From Eurosta solidaginis (taxonomy: Eukaryota; Arthropoda; Insecta; Diptera; Tephritidae): a stretch of DNA of 64,000 nucleotides. The stretch is from contig NC_090319.1 in assembly GCF_040869045.1 (NCBI RefSeq), forward strand, positions 66,250,779 through 66,314,778, in the 5' to 3' direction. The position numbers and the translations under genes were made by a program. This document shows positions 21,022 to 30,707 of this stretch, one piece after another (the stretch's first letter is position 1; every line of letters starts with the position of its first letter). The notes under the pieces are model-generated. The model was not told the DNA's origin. It ran no database searches and was given only the letters and a program-made list of their open reading frames with translations.

Positions 21022-23288
21022 TCATACCCCCATGCGCGTGTATATGTGAGTGATACTTGCACAATTATTGCATACTTTTGGGAGTATCTCAGATATATGC
21101 ATGTGGTTGTGAGTTGCTTCTCCGCTGCGTGTACGTACATATGTGTAGACATAATGATTGATGCGTTTATTTAGATACAAGTGACTTTCCAAATGAATCA
21201 CTTTCATTTTGGTTCGTGGTTTGTCAATGGTTTGTATGCGGTACACTACATCGTTGATCCGTTTTACAACTTTGTACGGGCTTTCCCAATTACACTGCAA
21301 TTTCGTAAACAAACCTTTTTTTCGTTGTGGGTTGTATAACAGCACCAAATCTCATTCCTGAAACCCTTCCGAATTACATGCTTTATCGTATCTGGCTTTC
21401 ATCTTGTCACTCATAATCTTTGCTCGTTGCCTTACCAGATCGTGTATCTCTCGCAGCTCTTCTTCCAAGACCCCAGTGGATTTCTTGACATTTCCCTCCG
21501 CATTGGCATCTATCCCAAACTTCAAATCAGCTGGCAGTCAAAGATCATTGCCAAAAACTACCTTTGCGGGAGTTTGGCCCGTTGTCTCATACATTGCCGA
21601 TCGGTAGGCCATCAAGAATAATGATATGTGTGTATCACACTCCTTATGGTACTTGTCTACTACCTTCCTTAAATGCTCCTCCAATGTTCTATTGAAACGT
21701 TCCACCATACCATCGGACTGAGGATGCAATGCAGTTGTCCGTGTTTTTCGAATGCCCAATGATTTACACATTTCCTGGAACACAGCTGATTCGAAATTCC
21801 TGCCTTGGTCAGAATGTAACTCCATTAGTACACCATACCTTGCAACCCAATTGTTTATAAACACTTCTGTTACTGTTTTCGCTTCTTGATTTGGGATTGG
21901 GTATACCTCTGGCCATTTGCTGAAATAATCCATAACCACCAGTACATATTTGTTTCCGCAGTTGCTAGTAGGAAATGGATCTGCGACATCCATAGCGATT
22001 CTTTCAAATGGCTGAGTTATATTGCTTCATCTGGCCATGACTTCGGGTTTTTGGGCCTTTCGCTCTGCTGCAAACCTCGCAGTTCGCAATCCACTCAGTG
22101 ACCGACTGACGGTAACCAACCCAATAGAATCTCTGTTTAATCTTCTCGAGCGTCTTCGTGATTCCAAGATGAACTCCGCTTGGACTATTATGCAGCTCGC
22201 TGAGCACGTCAGGAATCCTATTTCTGGGAACAACTATCAGTTTCTTCTTGCATTGACCATCCTCACTCGCCCATATTCGATGAAGGCAACCGGATATCAA
22301 TTCTAAACTGTTCCACTGTGCCCAATATGACTTCGCAATGGGACTCTCTGCTAACATCTCTTCTCTGTTTGGTCTTTCGTTTCGTTCGAGCCCTTGCATA
22401 ACATGTGACAGTTCTGTATCTTCCCAGCTTTCTTAGTTGTTCCTTGTCCCATTCATCCGTACATGTTATAGTCATTAGCCGGACATCTATAATGTCTTCT
22501 TTAGCCTCGGCCCTTGAACAGTCCTTGCATTGCAAACTACATGGTCTTCGTGACATTGCATCGGCATTCCCATGGGTACTACCTTTCCGATGCTCAATGG
22601 AAAAGTCATAGCTTTGTAGCCGCTCGATCTACCGTGCCAATTGTCCTTCTGGATTACTGAACTGCAGAAGCCATTTCAACGCTTCTTGATCTGTCCTGAC
22701 TAGGAATCGCTGGCCATAGAGGTATTTGTGAAAAAGTTTAATGCACTCTACCAATGCCAACAGCTCCCTCCATGTAACGCAGTAGTTCATCTCTGGTTTC
22801 CCAATTGAACGGCTGTAGTATGCAACCACCTTCTCCTGTCCATCAACCAGTTGTGACAAAACGCCTCCTATAGCATATCCACTCGCATCTGTATCTAGAA
22901 TAATTGTTGCTCCTGGAATCGGATATGCCAACATTGGGGCAATGCACAAACGCTCCTTCAATGTTTGGAAAGCCAACTCTTGCTCCTTTTTCCATTCAAA
23001 ATCTTTATTTTTTCCTGTAAGCTCATGGAGGCTATGCGCTACGCTGGAAGAGTTTGGTACAAATCTGCAGTAATATGTGCAAAGCCCAAGGAAACTTCTC
23101 AATTCATGCAGGTTCAGTGGTCTTGGCCAATCCTTTACTGCCTCTATCTTTTCAATCGCAGTACAGATGCCTTTTGTCGTTACCTTGTGACCCAAATAAT
23201 TTACTTCCTTTTTAAACAGCGAACACTTTTTGGGACTTAGTTTGATGGTGTCACTAATATTCGTCACAATAAAAACCCAATGTCCCAT
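21022..23288 (-). pseudogene. Gypsy-group pol fragment (RT end, RNase H, integrase)
   Basis: Read right to left. The tail of reverse transcriptase (SPKKCSLFKKEVNYLGHKV) and the RNase H-like domain (ILDTDASGYAIGGVL, then LVRTDQEALKW) lie at 23288-22629. The integrase zinc finger (HLGITKTLEKIKQRFYW, then CEVCSRAKG) is at 22399-22004. The integrase core (DYFSKWPEVYP, HSDQGRNFES, then GMVERFNRTLEEHLR with the catalytic Glu) is at 21993-21538. A C-terminal DNA-binding tail with WESPYKVVKRI is at 21348-21022. The pieces sit in different frames or are separated by stops. Gag, protease and the RT fingers are absent: the element is cut off near 23270, between promoter repeat units 2 and 3. Confidence 0.85.
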
Positions 23289-23352
23289 AAAAAATACAAA
23301 TTCTTAAGTATCTCATTATTGCTTTATTGAGTGCCTAATGGAGTCAAAAATC

Positions 23353-23619
23353 TAGACGGTTTTGTGGGCGCTATTAATACATTAGTGGATTGTGTGAATA
23401 ACAAATAAGTAGAAACTTCTAGATTCAGGAAATGGGCACAAAGCAAATATTTGGTTGTTTTCAAAACAAAATTTCATTGTGACTTGTTTATATATTTGCC
23501 CAGTTTAATTGAGCTATTGAATTGAGAAAGGCCATGTTATATGTTTATATTTTTAATGAACAAACAAAGAAAAGTACAAAAGGTACACTACTTAGTTGTA
23601 TCTGTTTCTAAACTGCTAC
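23353..23619 (-). repeat. Promoter-region repeat, unit 3 (detached)
   Basis: Same sequence as units 1 and 2 but separated from them by the truncated Gypsy element. It begins TAGACGGTTTTGTGGGCGC and has a TATTAATAC core in place of the TATA box. No gene follows it on the minus strand. Confidence 0.8.
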
Positions 23620-23645
23620 ACTCAGAGAACAAACGCATTGTAAAA
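23620..23645. repeat. Terminal remnant of a CACTCAGAGAA-type TIR element
   Basis: CTACACTCAGAGAACAAACG (about 23616-23635) resembles the terminal sequence of the TIR element at 59572-60535 (CACTCAGAGAAAAACG). Only one end is seen. Confidence 0.35.
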
Positions 23646-24571
23646 CAAGTAAGGAAGTCTAAGTTCTGGTGAAACCGAACATTACATACCCAGCTGTACA
23701 CTTGAAATGCTGTTGTTTGTTTTGTGTGCTTAATAGTGTTACAAGGCTGCGCAATAATACATATACATATGGTTCTATTATGAACTAACTTTTCTTCGAG
23801 CTATGGCTCCCGAAACATAGAAAATTGCTTAGTCATAAAAGGGGCGGTGCCACGCCCATTTTCAAAAATTTTAGTATTTTCCAATTTAATGTTATAATTC
23901 AATTTAAAAGGTAAAATTCTATTGATACAAAGCTTCTTTTCGCTAAGATATAGCTTACTTTATTCGTCCGCGACCCTTTAAAAAATCCTTCATATAAAAG
24001 TGGGCGCGGTCCTTAACCGATTTCGTTAACTTTTCTTCAAATCATTCCCTATAGTAAAGGCAACCTCTCTGCCGAATTTTGTTACGATAGGTTTAACGAT
24101 TTTTGATTTATGATTAATAATATTTGTAAAATTGATTTTATCACAAGTGGGCGGTGTAACGCCCATTTTAAAATTTTGTTTTAAAATTTTTATCAAGAGC
24201 CCCAGTATCAGGACACACGTCAAATTTCAAAATTCTAGGTGTATTATTTACTAAATAATCAGGTTTTTTGTGTTTTCCAAAATATTATATATATAAGAAG
24301 TGGGCGTGGTTATCATGCAATTTCGCTCATTTTTAATACCAATCTCTTCTGGAATAAGATAAGCTCGTGTACCAAAATTGGTGAAGACATCTCAATATTT
24401 ACTCAAGTTATCGTGTTAACGGACAGACGGACATGGCTCAATCAATTTTTTCCCGATACTGAGATTTTGATATATGGAAGTCTATACCTATCTCGATTCC
24501 TTTATACCTGAACAACCAACCGTTATCCAATCAAAGTTATAATACCCTGTGTACAAGTACAGCTGGGTATA
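23646..24571 (-). mobile_element. Helitron-like element, short variant
   Basis: Reverse complement runs from TATACCCAGCTGTACTTGTAC to TTCCTTACTTG. The 3' hairpin GTTCGG-TTTCAC-CAGAAC has one mismatch. The element is about 0.93 kb and lacks the 130-bp array. Internal GTGGGCGTGG blocks and the ACACGATAACTTGAGTAAAT motif link it to the larger TATACTCAG family, while its start sequence defines a subfamily. Confidence 0.65.
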
Positions 24572-24692
24572 ATTAAGTACGATCATACTTAATCCTAAAA
24601 TGCTCAATTTTAACTAAAACAATGTTGTTTTAACTATGAAAACCCTTAATTAAAATTAGCAATTTTGATTTAAAAATGCATTTTTAATTCAA

Positions 24693-25090
24693 GGTTAGGT
24701 TAGGTTAAGAGGCGTGCGTGGGAGATACCCACACTTCCACTCGGAGACATTTTTTGTCCATCGTTAGTGCCCTCAGTAAGTACAGGGTGGCGGCAAATTC
24801 GTTTAGCCCCATTACCGCCTAGCGGTTCTCAACGAACCACTTGCTTTCCCTGATGAACCCAAGAAGAAGCGAGATGTCCACCTTCCCAACCTCTGCCAGC
24901 CTGTCGAAGAAGCGTGAGCCCAGAAATCTGAGCCTTCTTCTTTGAAGCCCCGGGCAGCGGCAGAGAAAGTAGTAGATCGACTCCTCTTCCTCCTCATCCC
25001 TTCAGCTTCTGCAGAGGGAGCTTGTTGGTATTCGCCACCGTCGGAGCATTGGTGCGATTTCCAAGTGCGCAATCTTAGATCAAGTAGAAC
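24693..25090 (-). pseudogene. 3' end of a Jockey-group LINE
   Basis: On the minus strand one frame reads EEEEESIYYFLCRCPGLQ and continues RRRLRFLGSRFFDRLAEV to ESKWFVENR followed by TAG. This is the Cys-rich end seen after RNase H in Jockey/LOA-like elements. The 3' UTR follows and ends in AACCTAACCTAACCT (near 24693 on the plus strand, AGGTTAGGTTAGG). The insertion is 5'-truncated to about 400 bp. It is a different family from the LINE at 14920-18240. Confidence 0.75.
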
Positions 25091-25221
25091 GTGCTTGATT
25101 TAACATTCCATGCTTAGCTTGCTATATTTTGGCTAACGGGACATTCTGTGCAATTTTCATTCAGTAAGACGCAAACCATGCGGAGTGAAAGATCTTAATT
25201 ATTTAATATTTGAATATCAAA

Positions 25222-25389
25222 ATGGAAGAAATACAATATATTGATGACATTGTATACATAAGTGAAGTACTGCAAATTGATACCCAAAATTTGTTCGCTG
25301 AGGAAAGCGTAATAAGTGAAGATGACCAAAAATTTACAAGGCTACTTAAGGAAATCGACTTGGAGGACGTTGGCAACTATTTGAAAGGT
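25222..25389 (+). CDS. Possible first exon of a small acidic protein (uncertain)
   Basis: ATG at 25222 has AT-rich DNA with a CAAAATGG start context before it. It opens an acidic frame of about 56 codons, ending GNYLK at a plausible splice donor (AAAG|GTAAAT, 25389). An acceptor candidate with branch-like TTCTAAT and TTGTATAG lies at about 25446-25458, after which the frame continues for about 14 codons (QITYRSLNYKLP) and stops. The Leu pattern of FTRLLKEIDLEDVGNYLK followed by ITYRSL recalls a SAM-like helix bundle found in some insect transposon-associated proteins, but I do not recognise the gene. It may be a decayed fragment. Confidence 0.3.
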
Positions 25390-25459
25390 AAATTAGATAT
25401 ATTTTAAGGCTTTACTAATCACTTTGTGTATATTTTTAATATGTTCTAATTGTATAGCG

Positions 25460-26742
25460 GCACAGATAACATATAGAAGCCTCAACTACAAATTACCCTA
25501 GAACTGAAATTTTTCTGGTTTGCTTCCCGTAAAGTTAATTGCTTCAGTACTTTCAGGCCGTTAAACATACGACCCTCAAGTAAAGCCGTAGAAAATTTGT
25601 ACTTTTGAAAATTGGAATCCCTCAAGTTAATACAAGCTGCAAAAGCTGAACCCAGTCTCTGTTAGTCTGAATATTGACTTCTTAATAAAAGAGCACGCTA
25701 TTGATGTGATGCAATATCGCAGACTCTCACCAGGTGCTAATTCAATGATTTCTTAAACTAAATATAAAAAGAATAAAGAGAAATAATGCTCTTGTAATAC
25801 AACCCTTAAGCGAAATTTGTCTACTCTTTGCGTTTATATGCAATTTCAGCTCCTATGATGAAAATCTTTCAAAAGTCACAGGGATATATTCCTTCTACCC
25901 TTATTATTCTAGTTACAGCCAAGTAACTGACAGCTGGGTGTTATTTAAGTGGATCGTTTTAAGCAAAAAGTCAGCTCCGGCCAGTTGTAATATAATACTG
26001 CTCTCAGTTATTCCAGTTTCATCAACAATTCACGATGTGACTTGCTTCAAATGAATGAGTCAACCAACCACAGTCTATAAGGTTTTCAATATTTTTCACA
26101 CACCTTTCGTTTGTTGACCTTTGTGTTGTTGGCGCGTGCATTTCATGGAAAATTTTGGTCTTTGCTAGCAAAATATTAATAACAAGTGAGTTGAAAAACA
26201 CGCGACATGAGTGAGATTGACAGCAAAAGGTGTGATGTATAAAAGAAATGAAAGTATGTATATATGCACGTATGTACAACTCAACTCTTTCGACCGCTTT
26301 CATTTAATCAGCTGATCAAAGATGACAATCTTTGCGAAATTGTTGAAATTTGATGTAGGTCACTCGCAGCGTGAAGCTGATGAAATCCATCTGAAGCTTG
26401 TTGATTTCGGTGTTGCTTGTAAGAAACGTATGATGCAATTGTTTTGTTTGTTGTTTGATATATGAGCTTAAGCATTTGCTAGTTATTTTGATACGCTGTT
26501 GATTCCTTTGGTGACTTAATTTAAAATGGGCCTGTTAAAAATACACACAACTCCCTGAGGAAGACTTGGGAGCATCGAAACGCGTTGGAGGATAAAAGGC
26601 TTTTATTTTAACTACTTATTTTGATTACTAATACAAAATTGTAAAACGTATGAGCATTTCCCCCTTAGTCAGCCAATCAAACGTTACCTTTAAAAGTAAG
26701 AAAGAGTCAAGCTGTCAAAACCACATTATTTGCAAACTAAAT
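25460..26742. other. No gene recognised; contains a hammerhead-like motif
   Basis: AT-rich sequence, no supported frame. The one notable item is at 26551-26590: CTCC, CTGAGGA, a 15-base insert, GAAA, CGCG, TT, GGAG. This is the order of the conserved hammerhead-ribozyme core, with CTCC and GGAG able to pair as stem I. The intervening stem II pairs poorly. Confidence 0.35.
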
Positions 26743-28518
26743 TTAACCCAGATATGCCCAATGTCCTGTATATAGTTCACCTACTCAGTTGTTTACATAA
26801 AGAGTAACGGACTGTCGAGAACCTCTAATTTTACTCCTTTGGTTAGTTTTTGTCTCTACCATGCTGACTACAGTTCGTTTTGGTTAGTTTTCTCTACCAT
26901 TTCTGCGAAATTAATTTACAAATTCTTCAAAATGTCGGAATTTCTCGCTACCTTTGCGTGGTAAGGAAAAATTAGCTAATTCAAATATAAAAAATCAATG
27001 TTTTTTGTCGTAGTTCGTATATTTGAAATATTCGTCCACTGTGATGTATATAGAAAACTTTTGTTGGTGTTATAGTGAAGTTGTTTTATTAGCATCAAAT
27101 TTGGTGTCCTACATGTAGGACATTGGGCACATATTATACTACATATACATTTTTTAGGGGATTTTCTCTACATGAGCTTTGACCATTTTTGAAGATGATA
27201 GTACAGATTTTGATACCATAGCACTATTCCCACCAACAAATGCAAAAGCAGACGTTACCGACAAGGATTCCGGCGAGGAAGATAATGTTGATATAAATAA
27301 TTTACCAGCTTCGCAAATGAATAGCGGCTTTGAAGTATTTTCGAAATACAATGTGCATGATGAGTGGGATTCTGATGATGACATACCATTTTCTGAAGTA
27401 GAAAAGTTTCTCCAGAAGAAAAAGATTCTTAAAAAAAGAAAACAATATTTCTTCGTGAAGGGAGAAGTTTTTAACGCAGATGCTGAGTTTATAAACACTG
27501 ATGAAGTTCTCGATTTGGTTGGGTATTCACCTAGCTCTTTTTTACTCAATATTTGACGATGAGTTATTTGAAATATTGACAAGAGAGACAAATAGGTATG
27601 CAGCTCAAAGAAATAGAGCATTCCAGGTGGATATATTTCAAATGAAATGTTTCATTGGAGTACTGCTTAAGTAAAAGTAAGACCATTATTTACACACTTG
27701 AATAAAAAGTTTATGGAAGCTGCCTTATACTGAAGAAAATTATGGTTCCTTACAACAACATAATATTCATAACATTCATACAGTGGAACGACAATAATAT
27801 CGTGACCTTTTGTTCCAATGCAATCGGAGTGAATCCCACAAATTTAACCACGCGTTACTCCCAAAAGGAAAAGAAATACATACAAGTTGAACAACCGTGT
27901 GTCGTAAAAAATTATAATAAGAGCATGGGAGGTATTGACCGTTTAGACCAAAATATTAGTCTTTACCGCACTGCCATAAGAGGTAAGAGATGGTATTTTC
28001 CCCTCAAAACTCATTGTGTGGATATGGCTGTTCAAAATGCCTGGCAGATACATAAACATAATGGTGGAACAATGGATCAATTATCTTTCAGAAGAAGTAT
28101 TGCGACAACTTTGCTCACCCAAAGTAAAAGGGGCAATGTCTATCAAAAAGGACATCCTTCACAAAGTTCCATCAACGATTTGCGGTATGATCGAATGGAT
28201 CATTTGGTAATTCCACAAGATAAACAAACCAGGTGTGGCGCTTGCCATCAAAAAAGCAACAACAAGGTGCAAAAAATGTAATATTGGAGTACATGTAAAA
28301 TGTTTTGTTACATATAACAGGAAATAATTTAAATGATGTCATAGTATACCATGTGTTCAATGTCCTATATATATATAGGACGGCTCTAAAATCCAACTTA
28401 AAAAATAAATTTTTTTTAAATCATTATCAGTTCGTCTTTTTATTGTCATTTCAATGGGGAATAATACAAAATCACGATGGACAATTTCCTGTACAATGAA
28501 TGGGCATATCTGGGTTAA
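26743..28518 (+). mobile_element. piggyBac-like element, family 3 (internally deleted)
   Basis: TTAA at 26743-26746 and 28515-28518. The termini are near-perfect inverted repeats (TTAACCCAGATATGCCCA on both sides, one mismatch in 20 bases). Subterminal palindromes are GTCCTACATGTAGGAC (27106-27121, followed by ATTGGGC) and GTCCTATATATATATAGGAC (28362-28381). At 1.78 kb it is too short for a full transposase gene, and the core is missing. Confidence 0.92.
27179..28318 (+). pseudogene. piggyBac-like transposase (family 3), core deleted
   Basis: The N-terminal part (27179-27556) is acidic (DSGEEDNVDINN, HDEWDSDDDIPFSE) with no clear ATG, as in piggyBac transposases before the DDE core. After a frameshift near 27550 comes LTRETNRYA and the start of the core. 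The sequence then jumps near 27680-27740 to the C-terminal part: FIQWNDNNIVTFCSN, MGGIDRLDQNISLYR, IRGKRWYFPL. The tail begins RCGACHQK at 28231-28254; after another single-base shift it ends KCNIGVHVKCF. The segment with the catalytic Asp residues is lost, so this is an internally deleted, non-autonomous derivative with intact ends. Confidence 0.88.
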
Positions 28519-28578
28519 ATCAAGTTAAAGGCAGCACTATGTACATATGTAAGAGGTAGTGGTGCGATCGGTGCAGAC

Positions 28579-28741
28579 TGTAGAGTTATCTACTTGTAAC
28601 AAATATACTTGTTATATTTTAAATTTATTCTTATTATATTATTTATTTTTTATTATTAAAAAATTAAAATATTTTAAGTCATCAAAAATAAAGTTTAAAA
28701 TATATTAAACAAAATTAAATAGAAAATTATTATTTTCTATA
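28579..28741 (+). repeat. Left LTR of the small LTR element
   Basis: 163 bp, TGTAGAGTTATCTACTTG to TTATTTTCTATA. It differs from the right LTR by a ~15-bp indel and a few substitutions, which suggests an older insertion than the BEL element inside. Confidence 0.8.
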
Positions 28742-28991
28742 TTGGCGATTCTACCAACGGACCGAAATTTATATAAGTATATATGTGATACAATTGCTGA
28801 ATGTGGCGCTTTACGTATCGCAGAGCTACTGACTAATACAATACCACAAATAGAAGTGCAGCTAAACTATCTCTGGTTTCAGAAAATGTGCATACGATCC
28901 TGCCACAAATTCACTTGAAGAACATACCGATATTTTAAACACGACGCTACGCATTCCCGTCAAATATTGACATGCCAATAAGGATTCATTA

Positions 28992-29243
28992 ATGAAACAA
29001 TTGGATGAAGAATTAGAATTGGAACAGATTCAAATTAGGCAAGATCAACAACAACAACAAGCTGAACAACAACAAGTACAATTACAACTGCATATGCAAA
29101 AATATCAAACGTCAGCGATATCAATACATGATAGTAAAATTATTTATGCACAAACCCCACCTTCCTCATTCAATTCTCTGTCTTTTTTTGTTAGTGATGG
29201 CGGCGGTATTGGTACAAATACCAATAACAATCAAAACCAATAG
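28992..29243 (+). CDS. Gln-rich short frame in the small LTR element
   Basis: 83 residues from ATG 28992. The N-terminal half is Glu/Gln-rich with heptad-like Leu spacing (QLDEELELEQIQIRQDQQQQ), suggesting a coiled coil. The rest is Ser/Asn-rich. It could be a vestigial gag N-terminus; no family is recognised. Confidence 0.3.
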   Translation: MKQLDEELELEQIQIRQDQQQQQAEQQQVQLQLHMQKYQTSAISIHDSKIIYAQTPPSSFNSLSFFVSDGGGIGTNTNNNQNQ

Positions 29244-30044
29244 CAACCATAATAAAAAAAATGTGTAATATGAATACTAATACCAATATTGAATATTATT
29301 GTCCTCAATTTGTATGCATAATGAAAGCTTCCATCGTTAATTACAGGCGCTCACTATTTTTAGAAGCATAAAAAAGCAAAAATAATTAAACGTTTTGTGT
29401 CTAGCTTTTGTGATGTATGTATGTAATGAAGTTGCTATTATATTAAGATAAATAAGTCTGCTGACAATGAGAGTGATGATCGTGGGTGTATGTAAAATGC
29501 TTACAAGTAATACTACCTTTCCATCCAAACTGACCCGTAATAATAAATGTTTAATCTGTTAAATACAACTTTATGTTATCTCAGATACAACGATAATATC
29601 TCAAGTTAAAAGAAAATGCTGCACATCTAAAAGAAAAAAAAACCTTCCTTTCCTAAATCTTTTGTTAAACCATTATACAAACAAGACATCAAGTTATCTT
29701 ATTTCAATACGTATTATTGATGACATCACTAAAAATATAAAATGTTATTAAATTTTTTTTTAAATTAAATTAATATTAAGTATGTTTTAATTGTGTAAAC
29801 TTCTTCTCCAGTACATAAATAAATACATTTATCAATTATGTGTACAAGAACTTTCACAACAACAAATATTCTAACCCTCATTTTTAATTCTAAAACAACA
29901 ACAAAAATATACAGAAAAAAGAAATAACTTAAAATTTTTAAAATTAAACTAATTACTAGAATCATTTTAAAAATCACAAGAGATTTCTTACAATAATTTA
30001 TGAAATTATTAAAATCATATTTAAAACTCAATATTAAAATCATT
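29244..30044. other. Non-coding interior of the small LTR element
   Basis: AT-rich, no convincing frame; ends at ACCAT, the left target duplication of the BEL element. Continues after the BEL element at 36606. Confidence 0.6.
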
Positions 30045-30049
30045 ACCAT

Positions 30050-30654
30050 TGGACGAGCAAGTGGGCCTTTCCACTTGCTTTTGCTCAAAGGGAATTGAAA
30101 CAATAAAATAAACTGATTTATTTTTTAATAACTGATTTATTGGCGTATCCCTGGTGGGTATACGCTAGTGCATATTTAGTGGACTGATATGATTTTAAAA
30201 TTCTTTACTCTTTATATGCGCTTTTGACTTTACTAATTTCTATTATACCTTGCCCTTGAAATTTACATACTTCAAGTCATGTGCGTACGTTTGTGAGCTA
30301 TGCTTGACCAGTGACCCATACATATTACCGTTGAGAAGTTGTTTTTTGTTATAAGCCGAGCCGCTGCTGCCGTGCAGTCACCGATCTATCGACTGAGCTG
30401 GTTTGAGAGACGGTCAATGCTGCCTTTACCTAACGTTTCTTTATACATATGTTACTTTGTATGAAATGCAAAAGCCGGTGCAGCTATTCAGCGTAACTAT
30501 TGTATGCATGTATGAATATATGTACACATTTATGTTGGGTTCTCAAGTGTAAATTTGTGTGTTGTATGTAAAATATGATTGGCGATCAGGTGATCTTTTT
30601 TAGAACAGTGGTTGCTTAATAAATCCAACGTTTGGAGTGATATGTGCTCCAACA
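30050..30654 (-). repeat. 3' LTR of the BEL/Pao element
   Basis: Minus strand TGTTGGAGCACATATCAC to GCTTGCTCGTCCA-type end (plus strand TGGACGAGC...CTCCAACA). Same length and apparently the same sequence as 35996-36600. Confidence 0.93.
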
Positions 30655-30707
30655 TCCTCCCGCCCTTGAAAGCTGCGCTTTCAAAGAAATTCTAGCATGT
30701 GAAATTG

